Positions 1-6,510 are shown, numbered from the stretch's first letter. The stretch is DNA of 8,601 bases from an uncultured Clostridia bacterium (GCA_946409855.1 CAMJXZ010000131.1:1-8601), one strand, 5' to 3'. The notes: a model not told the origin generated them from the sequence alone. A program made the numbers and translations.

Positions 1-714
1 AAGGATTTTGTGACCGACGATACCTTCCTGGATGAAAACGGAAACCCGGATGCGGAGGAATTCAGAAGGTATTACTATGACGGATTCACAGATGAAGAAT
101 TGCTCTCCATGCTTTTCTCCTGTGAGTTGGAGTTCAAACCCGGAACAAAGTATTCATACAGCAACGCAGGCTACACGCTACTGGCAATGATCATCGAAAA
201 GGTCACGGGAGAAAGCTACGCGGAATACGTACAGAAAAACATTTTCGACGTATGCGGTATGGAGCATTCAAGCAGCATGGCCACAGGTGACGTCACGAGC
301 ATTCCCGAGTTTGTCCCGGACGGCAGTTCTCCGTTCACTGATCCTTATGAGGTTGTCGATACGCTGTATATGCAGCTGATCAAACCTGAGAGAGGCGTCG
401 GGGATATCCATTCCTGTGCCGCGGATCTGCTCCTCTTCGACAGGGCGCTGATCGGAGGGAAACTGATCAATGAAGACTCCCTTGCCGAAATGTTCCATAT
501 GGACAAGGGCTACGGCTGCGGATGGGTGCCGGCCAGGCCTAACTCCGATATCTTTTATCACGGCGGCGAAACATACGTTTACAAGGCGTATAACCTGTAT
601 GCCAAAACAAAAAAATACGGCAATATCTATCTGATCCAGCTGCATCCGACTGTTGCGGGAAACCAATATTCAAACGAATGCATGCGGGAGATCATCCGGG
701 CTGTGATGAAATAA
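1..714 (+). CDS. Serine hydrolase, beta-lactamase (class C/PBP) family, 5'-partial
   Basis: C-terminal part of a protein of the serine beta-lactamase/penicillin-binding-protein-like fold (Pfam Beta-lactamase, esterase EstB/class C type). The frame is open to base 1, so the real start is outside the window; the GTG at base 10 is an internal codon, not a credible start, because no ribosome binding site precedes it and the catalytic SxxK motif is missing. Counting from that GTG, the Tyr-Ser-Asn motif of the family is at residues 50-52 (YSNAGY), followed by the usual ITGESY-like helix. A GDIHSCAADLLLFD segment near residues 131-144 matches the family's 'GG..S.a.DLakF' block, and His-Gly-Gly at 184-186 takes the place of the KTG/HxG motif. 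The substrate cannot be told; such proteins are often peptidases or esterases rather than true beta-lactamases. It reads toward the SRAP gene (convergent) and its base composition is lower in GC than its neighbours. Confidence 0.85.
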   Translation, partial: KDFVTDDTFLDENGNPDAEEFRRYYYDGFTDEELLSMLFSCELEFKPGTKYSYSNAGYTLLAMIIEKVTGESYAEYVQKNIFDVCGMEHSSSMATGDVTSIPEFVPDGSSPFTDPYEVVDTLYMQLIKPERGVGDIHSCAADLLLFDRALIGGKLINEDSLAEMFHMDKGYGCGWVPARPNSDIFYHGGETYVYKAYNLYAKTKKYGNIYLIQLHPTVAGNQYSNECMREIIRAVMK

Positions 715-741
715 TCCGTCATTCCTTCGTCTTTTCCGGAG

Positions 742-754
742 AACCTCACAGGTT
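742..754. other. Small inverted repeat between convergent genes
   Basis: AACCT-CAC-AGGTT followed by TTAA lies 28 bases after the stop of the serine hydrolase gene. The five-pair stem and short T run make only a weak terminator candidate for the + strand. The rest of 715-858 shows no coding potential that I can support. Confidence 0.3.
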
Positions 755-838
755 TTAAGGGAAAGGCGTTTTCTTTTTCCGCGCAAAAGATCCATCCTGT
801 CTGCCCGCGCCGGAAAGCAGGCGGAAGCTTCTTTCCCG

Positions 839-858
839 GCCGGCACAGCGTGCCCGGC
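839..858 (-). other. GC-rich hairpin directly after the SRAP stop codon
   Basis: Read on the - strand, GCCGGGCAC-GCT-GTGCCGGC begins immediately after the TGA stop of the SRAP gene. It forms an eight-pair stem with one bulged G and a three-base loop. There is no following U-run, so it could be an mRNA 3' stabiliser or a poor terminator rather than a classic intrinsic terminator. Confidence 0.4.
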
Positions 859-1458
859 TCACGCTACGCCGAATGTCATCCGTTCCGCCGCCCGCGCCAG
901 CAGTTCCTCCGGGCGCGCGTCCGGGCGGATCCACCGGTCGGCGTACGCGCCGGGCATGATCAGCGGCATCCGGTCGTGGATGAAGCGGATCTCCTCCGCC
1001 GGTTCCCGGGTGAGGATCACAAAGCGGGGAAAGCCCTCTTCCATCCGGTACAGCCCGCACAAAAAGGTCAGCGGTTCCCCTTCCGGCCGGAGCATGTATT
1101 TGTCTCCGGTCTTTTTTGTGCCGTCCGGCTGCAGGATGTGTTCCCATTCAAAATAATACGAGGCCGGCACGATACACCGGTGGGCGCGCCACGCTTCCCG
1201 GAAAGCGGGCTTCTCCGCGGCCGTTTCCGTCCTGGCGTTGATCAGGAGCGTACGCCCGGAAAAGCCCCATCTCATCGGGAAAACCGCCTTCCTGCCGGCC
1301 CGGTCGGAAGCGATCACCGGCGATATATCCATGGGCCGGATCTCCCCCGAGACGCGCAAAGAGCCTGCCGGCGCCCTGCCGGTCAGAGGGGAGCGGTTCA
1401 TCGCTTCCACAATCGGCCGCAGCTCCGGCGACTCTTCCAGAAAATACCTTCCGCACAT
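859..1458 (-). CDS. SRAP-domain protein (HMCES/YedK family, abasic-site DNA-protein crosslinker)
   Basis: A 199-residue SOS-response-associated peptidase (SRAP) domain protein, close to the usual length (E. coli YedK is a little over 220). The family binds abasic sites in single-stranded DNA and forms a thiazolidine crosslink through the N-terminal cysteine after removal of Met1, shielding the site during replication. Seen here: MCGRY at the N-terminus with catalytic Cys2, MRWGF at 62-66, NARTET at 74-79 (Asn74), YYFEW at 101-105 (Glu104) and IHDRMP at 160-165 (His161), which is the complete active-site set. ATG at 1458 is fixed by Met-Cys and is preceded by GGAGGG about seven bases upstream. 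It stands alone: its own promoter candidate lies at 1515-1544 and the upstream operon has a terminator at 1606-1635. No LexA-type operator was recognised, so SOS control is not shown. Cytoplasmic. Confidence 0.95.
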   Translation of the reverse strand: MCGRYFLEESPELRPIVEAMNRSPLTGRAPAGSLRVSGEIRPMDISPVIASDRAGRKAVFPMRWGFSGRTLLINARTETAAEKPAFREAWRAHRCIVPASYYFEWEHILQPDGTKKTGDKYMLRPEGEPLTFLCGLYRMEEGFPRFVILTREPAEEIRFIHDRMPLIMPGAYADRWIRPDARPEELLARAAERMTFGVA

Positions 1459-1514
1459 GTGTCTTCCCTCCGCCCGGACGCCGCTGCTTCCGGCTTTCGC
1501 TCTGTTCCGCCCTT

Positions 1515-1544
1515 ATGATATCACAGAACCGGCGGGCAGGTAAA
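1515..1544 (-). promoter_or_regulatory. Candidate sigma-A promoter of the SRAP gene
   Basis: On the - strand, TTTACC (1544-1539), an 18-base spacer and TATCAT (1520-1515) resemble TTGACA/TATAAT with four and five matches. The site lies 57 bases before the ATG at 1458. The -10 is good, the -35 and spacer are only fair. Confidence 0.4.
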
Positions 1545-1605
1545 CGTTCTTTTGCCTGAAACGCCGCCGGTACCGGCATGATGGATCAAAGCGCACTTGA
1601 AACAA

Positions 1606-1635
1606 GGCCGCCGCGAAATAAAAACCGCGGCAGCC
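1606..1635 (-). terminator. Intrinsic terminator of the acylation operon (possibly bidirectional)
   Basis: Read on the - strand, GGCTGCCGCG (1635-1626) pairs over ten positions (one G-T) with CGCGGCGGCC (1615-1606) around a ten-base loop, and is followed by TTGTTTC. It starts 29 bases after the stop codon of the last operon gene at 1665. On the + strand the same stem is followed by CCCTTTTTTC (1636-1645), so it could also stop transcription entering from the other side, although no + strand gene precedes it closely. The rest of 1459-1664 is the SRAP upstream region. Confidence 0.75.
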
Positions 1636-1664
1636 CCCTTTTTTCAATCATGACCGCCCCGCGC

Positions 1665-2315
1665 TCAGGGCCTGCAGCGCCTGCAGGGCCGGTAACCCGC
1701 CTGCTCCGCTTCTTCCCGGCCGGGAAAAACGATTTTGTTTTCTTCTTTCATCTCTTCCACGGCGGAACAGGAAGGATAGTGAAAAATCCCGGAGTTCCGG
1801 TTGCCGATGTACATCCGGTACAGGGCGCGCCCGTTCTCCCCCGCGCCCGGCGCGTCCGGGTCGTGCGTCAGGGGAGAATCATGCAGCTCCAGCGCCGCCC
1901 GCGCCTCCTGGACAGAACGGACGATCAGCATACCCACCTCATCCCGGACAGAGACCGACAGGGTCCCGTGCGCCAGGTATTCCCCGAACCGCGTCAGGAA
2001 GCCCTGCGCCAGGGCCTGCGTTTCCTGCCCGGAGTTCAGCTGCCAGCACAGGACGGAAAAGGTGTCGATCCCGTCCCGCTCTCCCAGCAGCACCTGACGG
2101 CGCGTCAGGTCAAACACCAGGGCCGTCCTTCCGGGCACGCCGCCCCGGAAACAGGCTTTGAGCTGCCGGCTGTCTCCCGGCGCCGGGGCGGTCCCTGTTT
2201 CCCGCGTGAGGTCCGCCTGCAGCTTGTCCCGGTCCCCCGCCAGGGAGGGCCGGAAGAGCCCCAGCGCCAGCAGCGCGAGCAGGCAAGCGCAGCATCCGCG
2301 CAATGTCCTGTTCAT
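1665..2315 (-). CDS. Exported/membrane-anchored protein with C-terminal Ada-type zinc-binding module
   Basis: A 216-residue protein of unknown overall function, last gene of the five-gene operon. Residues 1-28 have a basic start (MNRTLRGCC) and a hydrophobic Leu/Ala stretch, i.e. a signal peptide or anchor ending near SLAGD. Residues 30-165 match no family I recognise. Residues 169-216 (YIGNRNS, His179, PSC with Cys183, VFPGREEAEQAGYRP, Cys211-x2-Cys214) follow the Ada metal-binding-domain pattern that recurs at the ends of secreted Firmicute nucleases and other exported proteins, with His/Cys3 as likely zinc ligands. In those proteins it is probably a structural zinc-ribbon, not an alkyl acceptor. 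ATG 2315 is preferred over an in-frame ATG at 2411, which lies inside the preceding gene and would bury the signal peptide. It starts 10 bases after the DHHW stop with GAGG in the gap. Its position suggests a surface role connected to the acylated glycan, but that is inference. Confidence 0.8.
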   Translation of the reverse strand: MNRTLRGCCACLLALLALGLFRPSLAGDRDKLQADLTRETGTAPAPGDSRQLKACFRGGVPGRTALVFDLTRRQVLLGERDGIDTFSVLCWQLNSGQETQALAQGFLTRFGEYLAHGTLSVSVRDEVGMLIVRSVQEARAALELHDSPLTHDPDAPGAGENGRALYRMYIGNRNSGIFHYPSCSAVEEMKEENKIVFPGREEAEQAGYRPCRRCRP

Positions 2316-2325
2316 CCGGGCGGCC

Positions 2326-3468
2326 TCAGCGGAGCTTCCTGGTGATGGCCGTATCGTTGACCAGACTGTCCAGCGAATAGAGGAACAGCACCCGGTCCAC
2401 CCGGCCGGCACCCGTCAGCACGTCCCGGAAGGAACCTTCCATGTAGCGCGCGTCCGCCGCGATGATCCGCCGGTAATGCGCGGTCAGGAAGGGCAGCAGG
2501 CAGTTGGCGTAGGAATCCTTGAATACGACCAGCGTCTCCCCCGACTCCGCTTCAGGGGACAGGATCTCCAGCACCCCGTGATTGCCTTTCAGGTACACCG
2601 CGTACCCGTCGTAGGTCGCGGCTTCTTCCGGGAAGATCAGGTGATCCGCCCGCAGGTCCTTCCCCTGTACGGTAAGCGTGACCGAAAAGTCCGGTTCCGC
2701 GCAGACCAGGGTGTCCGCCCGGGCAAAGGGCAGACCGGAGCGGGAATAGGTGGTCCCGTAAAAGGGGCTGTACCGCGTCTCCCGGAACCGGGACCGGTCG
2801 GCGGGCGTCTGCCCGGCCGCGCCGCAGAAGGCGCGGTACGCCAGGTACGCGCCCTCCAGCGTCCAGTGGTGGTCCGTCCGGTAATAAAGCTGCGTCCGCG
2901 CCTCCGAAAACGCCTGCCTGAGCGGCACAAAGGCGGGGTCCTCCGTCACCAGGCCGTACAGTTCCTCTTCCTGTTCATAGACCTGCCGAACCGGGGCGGG
3001 CATCTGACCGCTCAGCAGCATCCCGTGGGTCGGCGGGGTCAGGAAGTGGCACGGAATATCCCCGGCCAGGGCTTTGAGCTGTTCCACCCGGCGCAGGGCT
3101 GTCTGCTGCCGGCCGGTCACCGGCTTTTCCAGGAAGTCGTCCCCCTGGGGCCAGGCGTCCAGCTGCTGGGCGCGGCCGGTCAGCTTCTGCGCCTCGGCGT
3201 ACAGGTTCACCAGCAGGCGTCTCCCCGGCACCTGGTCGGAGAGCTCATCCTCCAGGTCGTCATGAAACGTCCAGCGGCTGAGCGAAATCGTTTCCGGCAG
3301 GCCCGACAGCATGCGGCGTTCCCAGTCCGAAAAATCCTGCCGGAAGCACAGCGCGCACACGCCCAGCGCAAGCAGCAGCAGCAGCCCGCCGAAGACCGCG
3401 GCCCGGTCGGGCAGAAGAGGCTTTCCGCCCCGGCTTTGTTTCTGATTCCCGTTCACTTTTGCCCCCAT
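2326..3468 (-). CDS. DHHW/AlgX-AlgJ-like extracytoplasmic SGNH-type acyltransferase or esterase
   Basis: A 380-residue DHHW-family protein (the clostridial counterpart of AlgJ/AlgX), the usual partner of MBOAT proteins in O-acetylation of exported glycans. One membrane segment at about 23-42 anchors it with the rest outside. TDHHW at 198-202 matches the D-x-H-W motif of AlgX/AlgJ, giving Asp199 and His201 as catalytic candidates; FKDSYAN at 316-322 supplies the nucleophile Ser319. By family precedent it takes an acyl group exported by the MBOAT protein and puts it on a sugar hydroxyl. The ATG at 3468 overlaps the MBOAT stop in a TGATG junction, implying translational coupling; the in-frame upstream extension to 3876 runs inside the MBOAT gene and is rejected. 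The ribosome binding site is weak, which fits coupling. The acceptor glycan cannot be deduced. Confidence 0.9.
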   Translation of the reverse strand: MGAKVNGNQKQSRGGKPLLPDRAAVFGGLLLLLALGVCALCFRQDFSDWERRMLSGLPETISLSRWTFHDDLEDELSDQVPGRRLLVNLYAEAQKLTGRAQQLDAWPQGDDFLEKPVTGRQQTALRRVEQLKALAGDIPCHFLTPPTHGMLLSGQMPAPVRQVYEQEEELYGLVTEDPAFVPLRQAFSEARTQLYYRTDHHWTLEGAYLAYRAFCGAAGQTPADRSRFRETRYSPFYGTTYSRSGLPFARADTLVCAEPDFSVTLTVQGKDLRADHLIFPEEAATYDGYAVYLKGNHGVLEILSPEAESGETLVVFKDSYANCLLPFLTAHYRRIIAADARYMEGSFRDVLTGAGRVDRVLFLYSLDSLVNDTAITRKLR

Positions 3469-4820
3469 CAGAACTGAAAATAGACAAACGGCGCATACCC
3501 CTGGGAAGCCAGCGCGGCCAGGCAGAGCACGGCCAGCACCGGCGGCGCAAGGCGCCTGATCAGGGACGGCGTTTTCCGCAGATCCGGCAGGAAGGAAATG
3601 AGCCCGCACAGGACCAGCATCGGCAGGAAATTGGCGCAGTCCAGCAGCGCCTGCGGGGAGCACAGCCCCTGCCGCCCGATCAGCGCGCCCCACAGTTCTC
3701 CCTTGCCGGAAAAGATGCCCCAGCCCAGCAGCACGACCAGATAGGTCAGTCCCTGCCGCAGGGCCTTCGGGAGCCGTTCCTGCCAAGCGCTGCCCAGCAC
3801 GAACCGCTTTTCCAGGATCAGCAGGACGCCGAAATACACGCCCCACAGAACGAAATGCCACCCGGCCCCGTGCCACAGGCCCGTCAGCGCCCAGACGATC
3901 ATGATGTTCACGTCCCTGCGCCAGGGCCGGACATGGCTGCCGCCCAAAGGGATATACACGTATTCCTTGAACCAGCCCGTCAGGCTCATGTGCCAGCGGT
4001 GCCAGAAGTCGGTCAGGGAAAGGGCGCGGTAGGGCCGGTCAAAGTTCTCGCAGAAGGTGAACCCCATCGCCCGGCCCAGGCCCAGCGCCATATCCGAATA
4101 GCCGGAGAAATCAAAGAAAATCTGGAAGGAGAAGGCCGCCAGCCCCAGCCACGCGCCCACCGCGCCGGCGGACGGGAAGGAGGCGTTCATCTTGCCCCAG
4201 AACTGGCCCATGACGTCCGCCAGCAGCACCTTTTTGGACAGGCCGATCAGAAACCGTCTCAGGCCCGCCCGCATGTCCCCGTCCGTCACCCGGGGCGGGG
4301 CAAGCAGCTGCTTTTCAAGATCCGCATACCGGACGATCGGCCCGGCCACCAGCTGCGGGAACAGCGAAAGGTACAGGCCGAACAGCAGGAAGCTGCGCTG
4401 CAGGCGCACCTTCCCCCGGTACACGTCGATCAGGTAGGAAAGGCCCTGAAAGGTAAAAAAGGAGATGCCCGCCGGCAGCATCGGCGTGCTCATCTCCAGA
4501 TAGTATCCTGTCAGGGAATAGACCGAGTCCCGCAGGAACGCGCTGTATTTAAAATACAGCAGGGGCAGCAGGTTGAGCGCGACCAGCACGGCCAGGACGA
4601 TCTTTTTCCGGAACGCTTCTTTCGCGAAAAGCAGCGCGCCCAGATAGTCCAGCACCATGACGTAAAGCAGCAGCAGCACCCAGACCGGGTTCCCCCAGGC
4701 ATAAAACAAAAGGGAAGCGGCGAACAGAAACGGCCGCTTCCAACCGTCCGGCAGCACCCGGTGAATCAGGAGCACCAGCGGCATGAACAGCAGTAAAAAA
4801 GTAAATGAGCAGAAAACCAT
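3468..4820 (-). CDS. MBOAT-family membrane O-acyltransferase (AlgI/DltB-like)
   Basis: A 450-residue polytopic membrane protein of the AlgI branch of the MBOAT family, of normal length. It is expected to take acyl groups (typically acetyl) from a cytoplasmic donor and pass them across the membrane to an extracytoplasmic acceptor. The N-terminus MVFCSFTFLLLFMPL is typical of AlgI-like proteins. PAGISFFTFQGLSYLID at about 115-131, FFDFSGYSDMA near 235-245, DFWHRWHMSLTGWFKEYVYIPLGG from 271 (His274, His277) and the WHGAGWH segment at 316-322 with the presumed catalytic His317 are family hallmarks. About ten hydrophobic segments are spread along the chain. ATG 4820 has GGAGA about six bases upstream. 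It follows DUF4358 after 46 bases and overlaps the DHHW gene by one base. DltB (D-alanylation) is unlikely, since no dltA/C/D genes are nearby and AlgI motifs fit better. Confidence 0.95.
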   Translation of the reverse strand: MVFCSFTFLLLFMPLVLLIHRVLPDGWKRPFLFAASLLFYAWGNPVWVLLLLYVMVLDYLGALLFAKEAFRKKIVLAVLVALNLLPLLYFKYSAFLRDSVYSLTGYYLEMSTPMLPAGISFFTFQGLSYLIDVYRGKVRLQRSFLLFGLYLSLFPQLVAGPIVRYADLEKQLLAPPRVTDGDMRAGLRRFLIGLSKKVLLADVMGQFWGKMNASFPSAGAVGAWLGLAAFSFQIFFDFSGYSDMALGLGRAMGFTFCENFDRPYRALSLTDFWHRWHMSLTGWFKEYVYIPLGGSHVRPWRRDVNIMIVWALTGLWHGAGWHFVLWGVYFGVLLILEKRFVLGSAWQERLPKALRQGLTYLVVLLGWGIFSGKGELWGALIGRQGLCSPQALLDCANFLPMLVLCGLISFLPDLRKTPSLIRRLAPPVLAVLCLAALASQGYAPFVYFQF

Positions 4821-4866
4821 ATCGTCTCCGTGATCGTCCGGCCGGGTTCAAACCGGCGGGCATCGG

Positions 4867-5343
4867 TTACTCTCCCTGAAGGAACTCCGCCGTTTCGGCC
4901 GCGCTGTCCGTGCTGATGATCAGCACCACGGTATTGCCCTTGACCGTCACGGAAGATTTTTCCAGCATGGCGTAAATGTCCGGCGCGTAGGAGCGGGTTT
5001 CCGTTTCCCGGCGGGCGTGGTAGGCGGTCAGCGCATCCCTGACCCGTTCGGCCGCCGCCTTGTCCTTCGCGCGGACGATCAGGATCTCCCGCGCCACCAG
5101 GCCGATCTCGTTTTCGCCGGTGCAGTAGATGAATTCGGTGTAGTCTTCCGGCGCCACGCCCACGATGTCGAAGAATTCCTCCTCATCGTACTCCGTCATG
5201 TCTTCCAGGTCCTCAAACACCTTCCCCGCGGCCTCCGAAAGGGGCAGGGGGCCGGCCTGGCCGGGCCTTGCGAACGCAAGCCCCAGCGCCCCGGCAGCCA
5301 CGGCCAGCACGGTCAGAAGGATGATCCAGCGGTTTCTTTTCAT
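4867..5343 (-). CDS. DUF4358-domain exported protein
   Basis: A 158-residue protein that I assign to DUF4358 (biochemical role unknown). It starts MKRNRWIILLTVLAVAAGALGLAFA, a signal peptide or single N-terminal anchor (about 7-25), then an acidic stretch EDLEDMTEYDEEEFF (about 44-58), then the domain core with GLVAREILIVRAKDKAAAERVRDAL (about 82-106) and a C-terminal VTVKGNTVVLIIS strand. The ATG at 5343 overlaps the SGNH gene's stop as ATGA and has GGAGGG seven bases upstream; a start seven codons earlier lies inside the SGNH gene and lacks such a site. DUF4358 genes are, to my knowledge, often next to MBOAT/DHHW/SGNH genes in clostridia, so a part in surface-glycan acylation is likely. No catalytic motif is visible. 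The 46-base gap to the MBOAT gene can fold a small GCCGG/CCGGC hairpin. Confidence 0.8.
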   Translation of the reverse strand: MKRNRWIILLTVLAVAAGALGLAFARPGQAGPLPLSEAAGKVFEDLEDMTEYDEEEFFDIVGVAPEDYTEFIYCTGENEIGLVAREILIVRAKDKAAAERVRDALTAYHARRETETRSYAPDIYAMLEKSSVTVKGNTVVLIISTDSAAETAEFLQGE

Positions 5344-6188
5344 TTTGTTCCCTCCGGTTCCCACAGGCCCAGGTCATACTGTTCCTGCGCAAAGTCCAGC
5401 AGCTCGTCGATCCATACGGGAATGCCCTTGCTGTTGACATGGTATTCCCGGTCGGTCGACCAGTCGTCCGGCAGATAGCCCTCGTCGTCCTTGAGCCTTT
5501 CGGCGATCTCCACATAGGTAAAGTCCACCGTCTCGCTCAGGTCCCTGAGCGCCGCGTTGTAATTGTCCCACAGGGTCCGGTAATCCTTCTTGCGGCAGAA
5601 GTTCCTGGTCACCGGCGTCAGGGACTGGAAGTAGATGATGGTATCCGGGGAGTATTTCTTGACCAGCGACACCAGGCGCGTAACGTATTCGATGCCCTTG
5701 TCGATCTTTTCCCCGATGAAATCATTAATGCCCAGCAGGATGAACAGGCGCCTGGGCTTCATCTGCCCCATGATCCTGCACAGCGACATTTCCTTGCCGC
5801 CGTAGGTCAGGTTGGCGTTCTTGGTGGAGACATAGTTCTTGCTGGCGGTAAAGAGGGTGTAGCTCTGCACCGTCAGGAACTTCGCGTTGGAAAGCAGGTT
5901 CGGCTCGTCCTTGCGGTTGTCCTTGACGTAGGTGCGGAAGCGCTGGGACACGGAATCCCCCACGAAGACGGAATCGGTGAAAAAGTCCATCAGCTGGTCC
6001 CTGGTGAGCGGTTCCCTGACGGCCACCGTGCCGGATACCGTCACGTCCGGCACTTCCCCTTCCGCGTCCGCTCCGGCAAACGTTTCCTCAAGCCCCGGCG
6101 CGTACGCCTCTTCCTCGTCGTATTCCGCCAGGCAGCCGGTGCACATCAGCAGCAGCGCAGTCAACAGGGCAGCCAGCCGTTTCATCAT
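5340..6188 (-). CDS. SGNH/GDSL hydrolase, exported (probable lipoprotein)
   Basis: A 282-residue SGNH-fold esterase/acyltransferase, first gene of the operon. The N-terminus MMKRLAALLTALLLMCTGCLAE is a signal peptide; Cys19 could be lipidated, though the lipobox (CTG-C) is poor. An acidic, low-complexity linker (about 20-55) follows. FVGDSVSQRF at 75-84 carries block I with nucleophile Ser79; LLGINDF at 151-157 is the GxND block (Gly153, Asn155); STDREYHVNSKG near 244-255 is the C-terminal block with His250 and Asp246, the spacing being D-x3-H instead of the usual D-x2-H. It probably removes or transfers an acyl group on a surface glycan. ATG 6188 was chosen because GGAGG lies eight bases upstream (6201-6197); translation from 6311 would begin within the promoter. 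The stop overlaps the DUF4358 start by ATGA. Promoter at 6283-6311. Confidence 0.9.
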   Translation of the reverse strand: MMKRLAALLTALLLMCTGCLAEYDEEEAYAPGLEETFAGADAEGEVPDVTVSGTVAVREPLTRDQLMDFFTDSVFVGDSVSQRFRTYVKDNRKDEPNLLSNAKFLTVQSYTLFTASKNYVSTKNANLTYGGKEMSLCRIMGQMKPRRLFILLGINDFIGEKIDKGIEYVTRLVSLVKKYSPDTIIYFQSLTPVTRNFCRKKDYRTLWDNYNAALRDLSETVDFTYVEIAERLKDDEGYLPDDWSTDREYHVNSKGIPVWIDELLDFAQEQYDLGLWEPEGTK

Positions 6189-6234
6189 AATGATATCCTC
6201 CGGTTTGATCGATTGATCGCAGTTTTCTGTTTGG

Positions 6235-6263
6235 GCCGGGTCAAAAGGCGTCCTTTTGCCGGC
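6235..6263 (-). other. Strong hairpin in the operon leader RNA
   Basis: In the - strand leader, GCCGG-CAAAAGG, an ACG loop, then CCTTTTG-AC-CCGGC make a twelve-pair stem with a two-base bulge, between the promoter at 6283-6311 and the ribosome binding site at 6197-6201. No U-run follows, so it is a leader structure rather than a plain terminator. No known riboswitch consensus was recognised. Confidence 0.5.
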
Positions 6264-6282
6264 GCGGACAGACCGCTTTTCT

Positions 6283-6311
6283 ATTATACCCAAATTCTTC
6301 CCGTTTCGCAA
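6283..6311 (-). promoter_or_regulatory. Sigma-A promoter of the glycan-acylation operon
   Basis: On the - strand TTGCGA (6311-6306), a 17-base spacer and a perfect TATAAT (6288-6283) form a good sigma-A promoter. Transcription would begin near 6276, giving a leader of about 88 bases before the ATG at 6188. Confidence 0.75.
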
Positions 6312-6399
6312 TCATTTTATGTAACAAGTTCCCATGCGCGTTTCCGGCCACATATCCGCCGCAAAGCGTCTCTTCCGGCTGAATCCACCGGCCGCATCC

Positions 6400-6412
6400 G
6401 GCGCAATGCGCC
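6400..6412. promoter_or_regulatory. GC-rich 13-base dyad upstream of the yajC promoter
   Basis: GGCGCA-A-TGCGCC is a perfect palindrome around one central base, ending 13 bases before the yajC -35 box and lying between the two divergent promoters. It could be a regulator site, but palindromes of this size occur by chance in GC-rich DNA. Confidence 0.25.
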
Positions 6413-6425
6413 GCAAATTTTCCGG

Positions 6426-6454
6426 TTTACAACGGACCGAATCTTTGCTATAAT
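6426..6454 (+). promoter_or_regulatory. Sigma-A promoter of yajC
   Basis: TTTACA (6426-6431), a 17-base spacer and TATAAT (6449-6454) match the consensus at 11 of 12 positions. The transcript would start near 6461, leaving a leader of about 50 bases before the ATG at 6511. Confidence 0.85.
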
Positions 6455-6464
6455 CATGGGAAAG

Positions 6465-6484
6465 CCGCCGGGGAAGACCGGCGG
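6465..6484 (+). other. Hairpin at the 5' end of the yajC transcript
   Basis: CCGCCGG, loop GGAAGA, CCGGCGG form a perfect seven-pair stem within a few bases of the predicted transcription start. Stems this near the 5' end usually protect mRNA from decay; no terminator U-run follows. Confidence 0.5.
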
Positions 6485-6510
6485 ATGACAGGAAAGGCGG
6501 TATTTGTACA

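Noticed and set aside
10..12. GTG at base 10 as the start of the first gene
   Set aside because: The frame is open to base 1, no ribosome binding site is visible, and the catalytic SxxK half of the domain would be missing.
1459..1560. LexA/SOS operator upstream of the SRAP gene
   Set aside because: GAAC and GTTC fragments occur, but no CGAAC-N4-GTTCG arrangement is present.
1566..1577. Twelve-base palindrome GCCGGTACCGGC
   Set aside because: It is isolated, without a U-run or promoter next to it, and expected by chance in GC-rich DNA.
3469..3876. N-terminal extension of the DHHW protein to 516 residues
   Set aside because: It lies wholly inside the MBOAT gene, and the TGATG junction at 3466-3470 gives a natural start just before the membrane anchor.
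1578..4796. Long open frames on the + strand (1578-2345, 2158-3477, 3459-4796) opposite the operon
   Set aside because: Their products are rich in Arg, Pro, Gly and Gln with no recognisable domain. They mirror real - strand genes with complete motifs; high GC leaves few stops on the opposite strand.
5160..6130. Shared EYDEEE stretch in the DUF4358 and SGNH proteins
   Set aside because: The DNA around the two copies is not similar and the context differs (domain core versus linker); short acidic runs of this kind arise by chance.
5439..6488. Open frame of 349 codons on the + strand opposite the SGNH gene
   Set aside because: No domain or ribosome binding site, and it runs through both divergent promoters; an antisense artefact.
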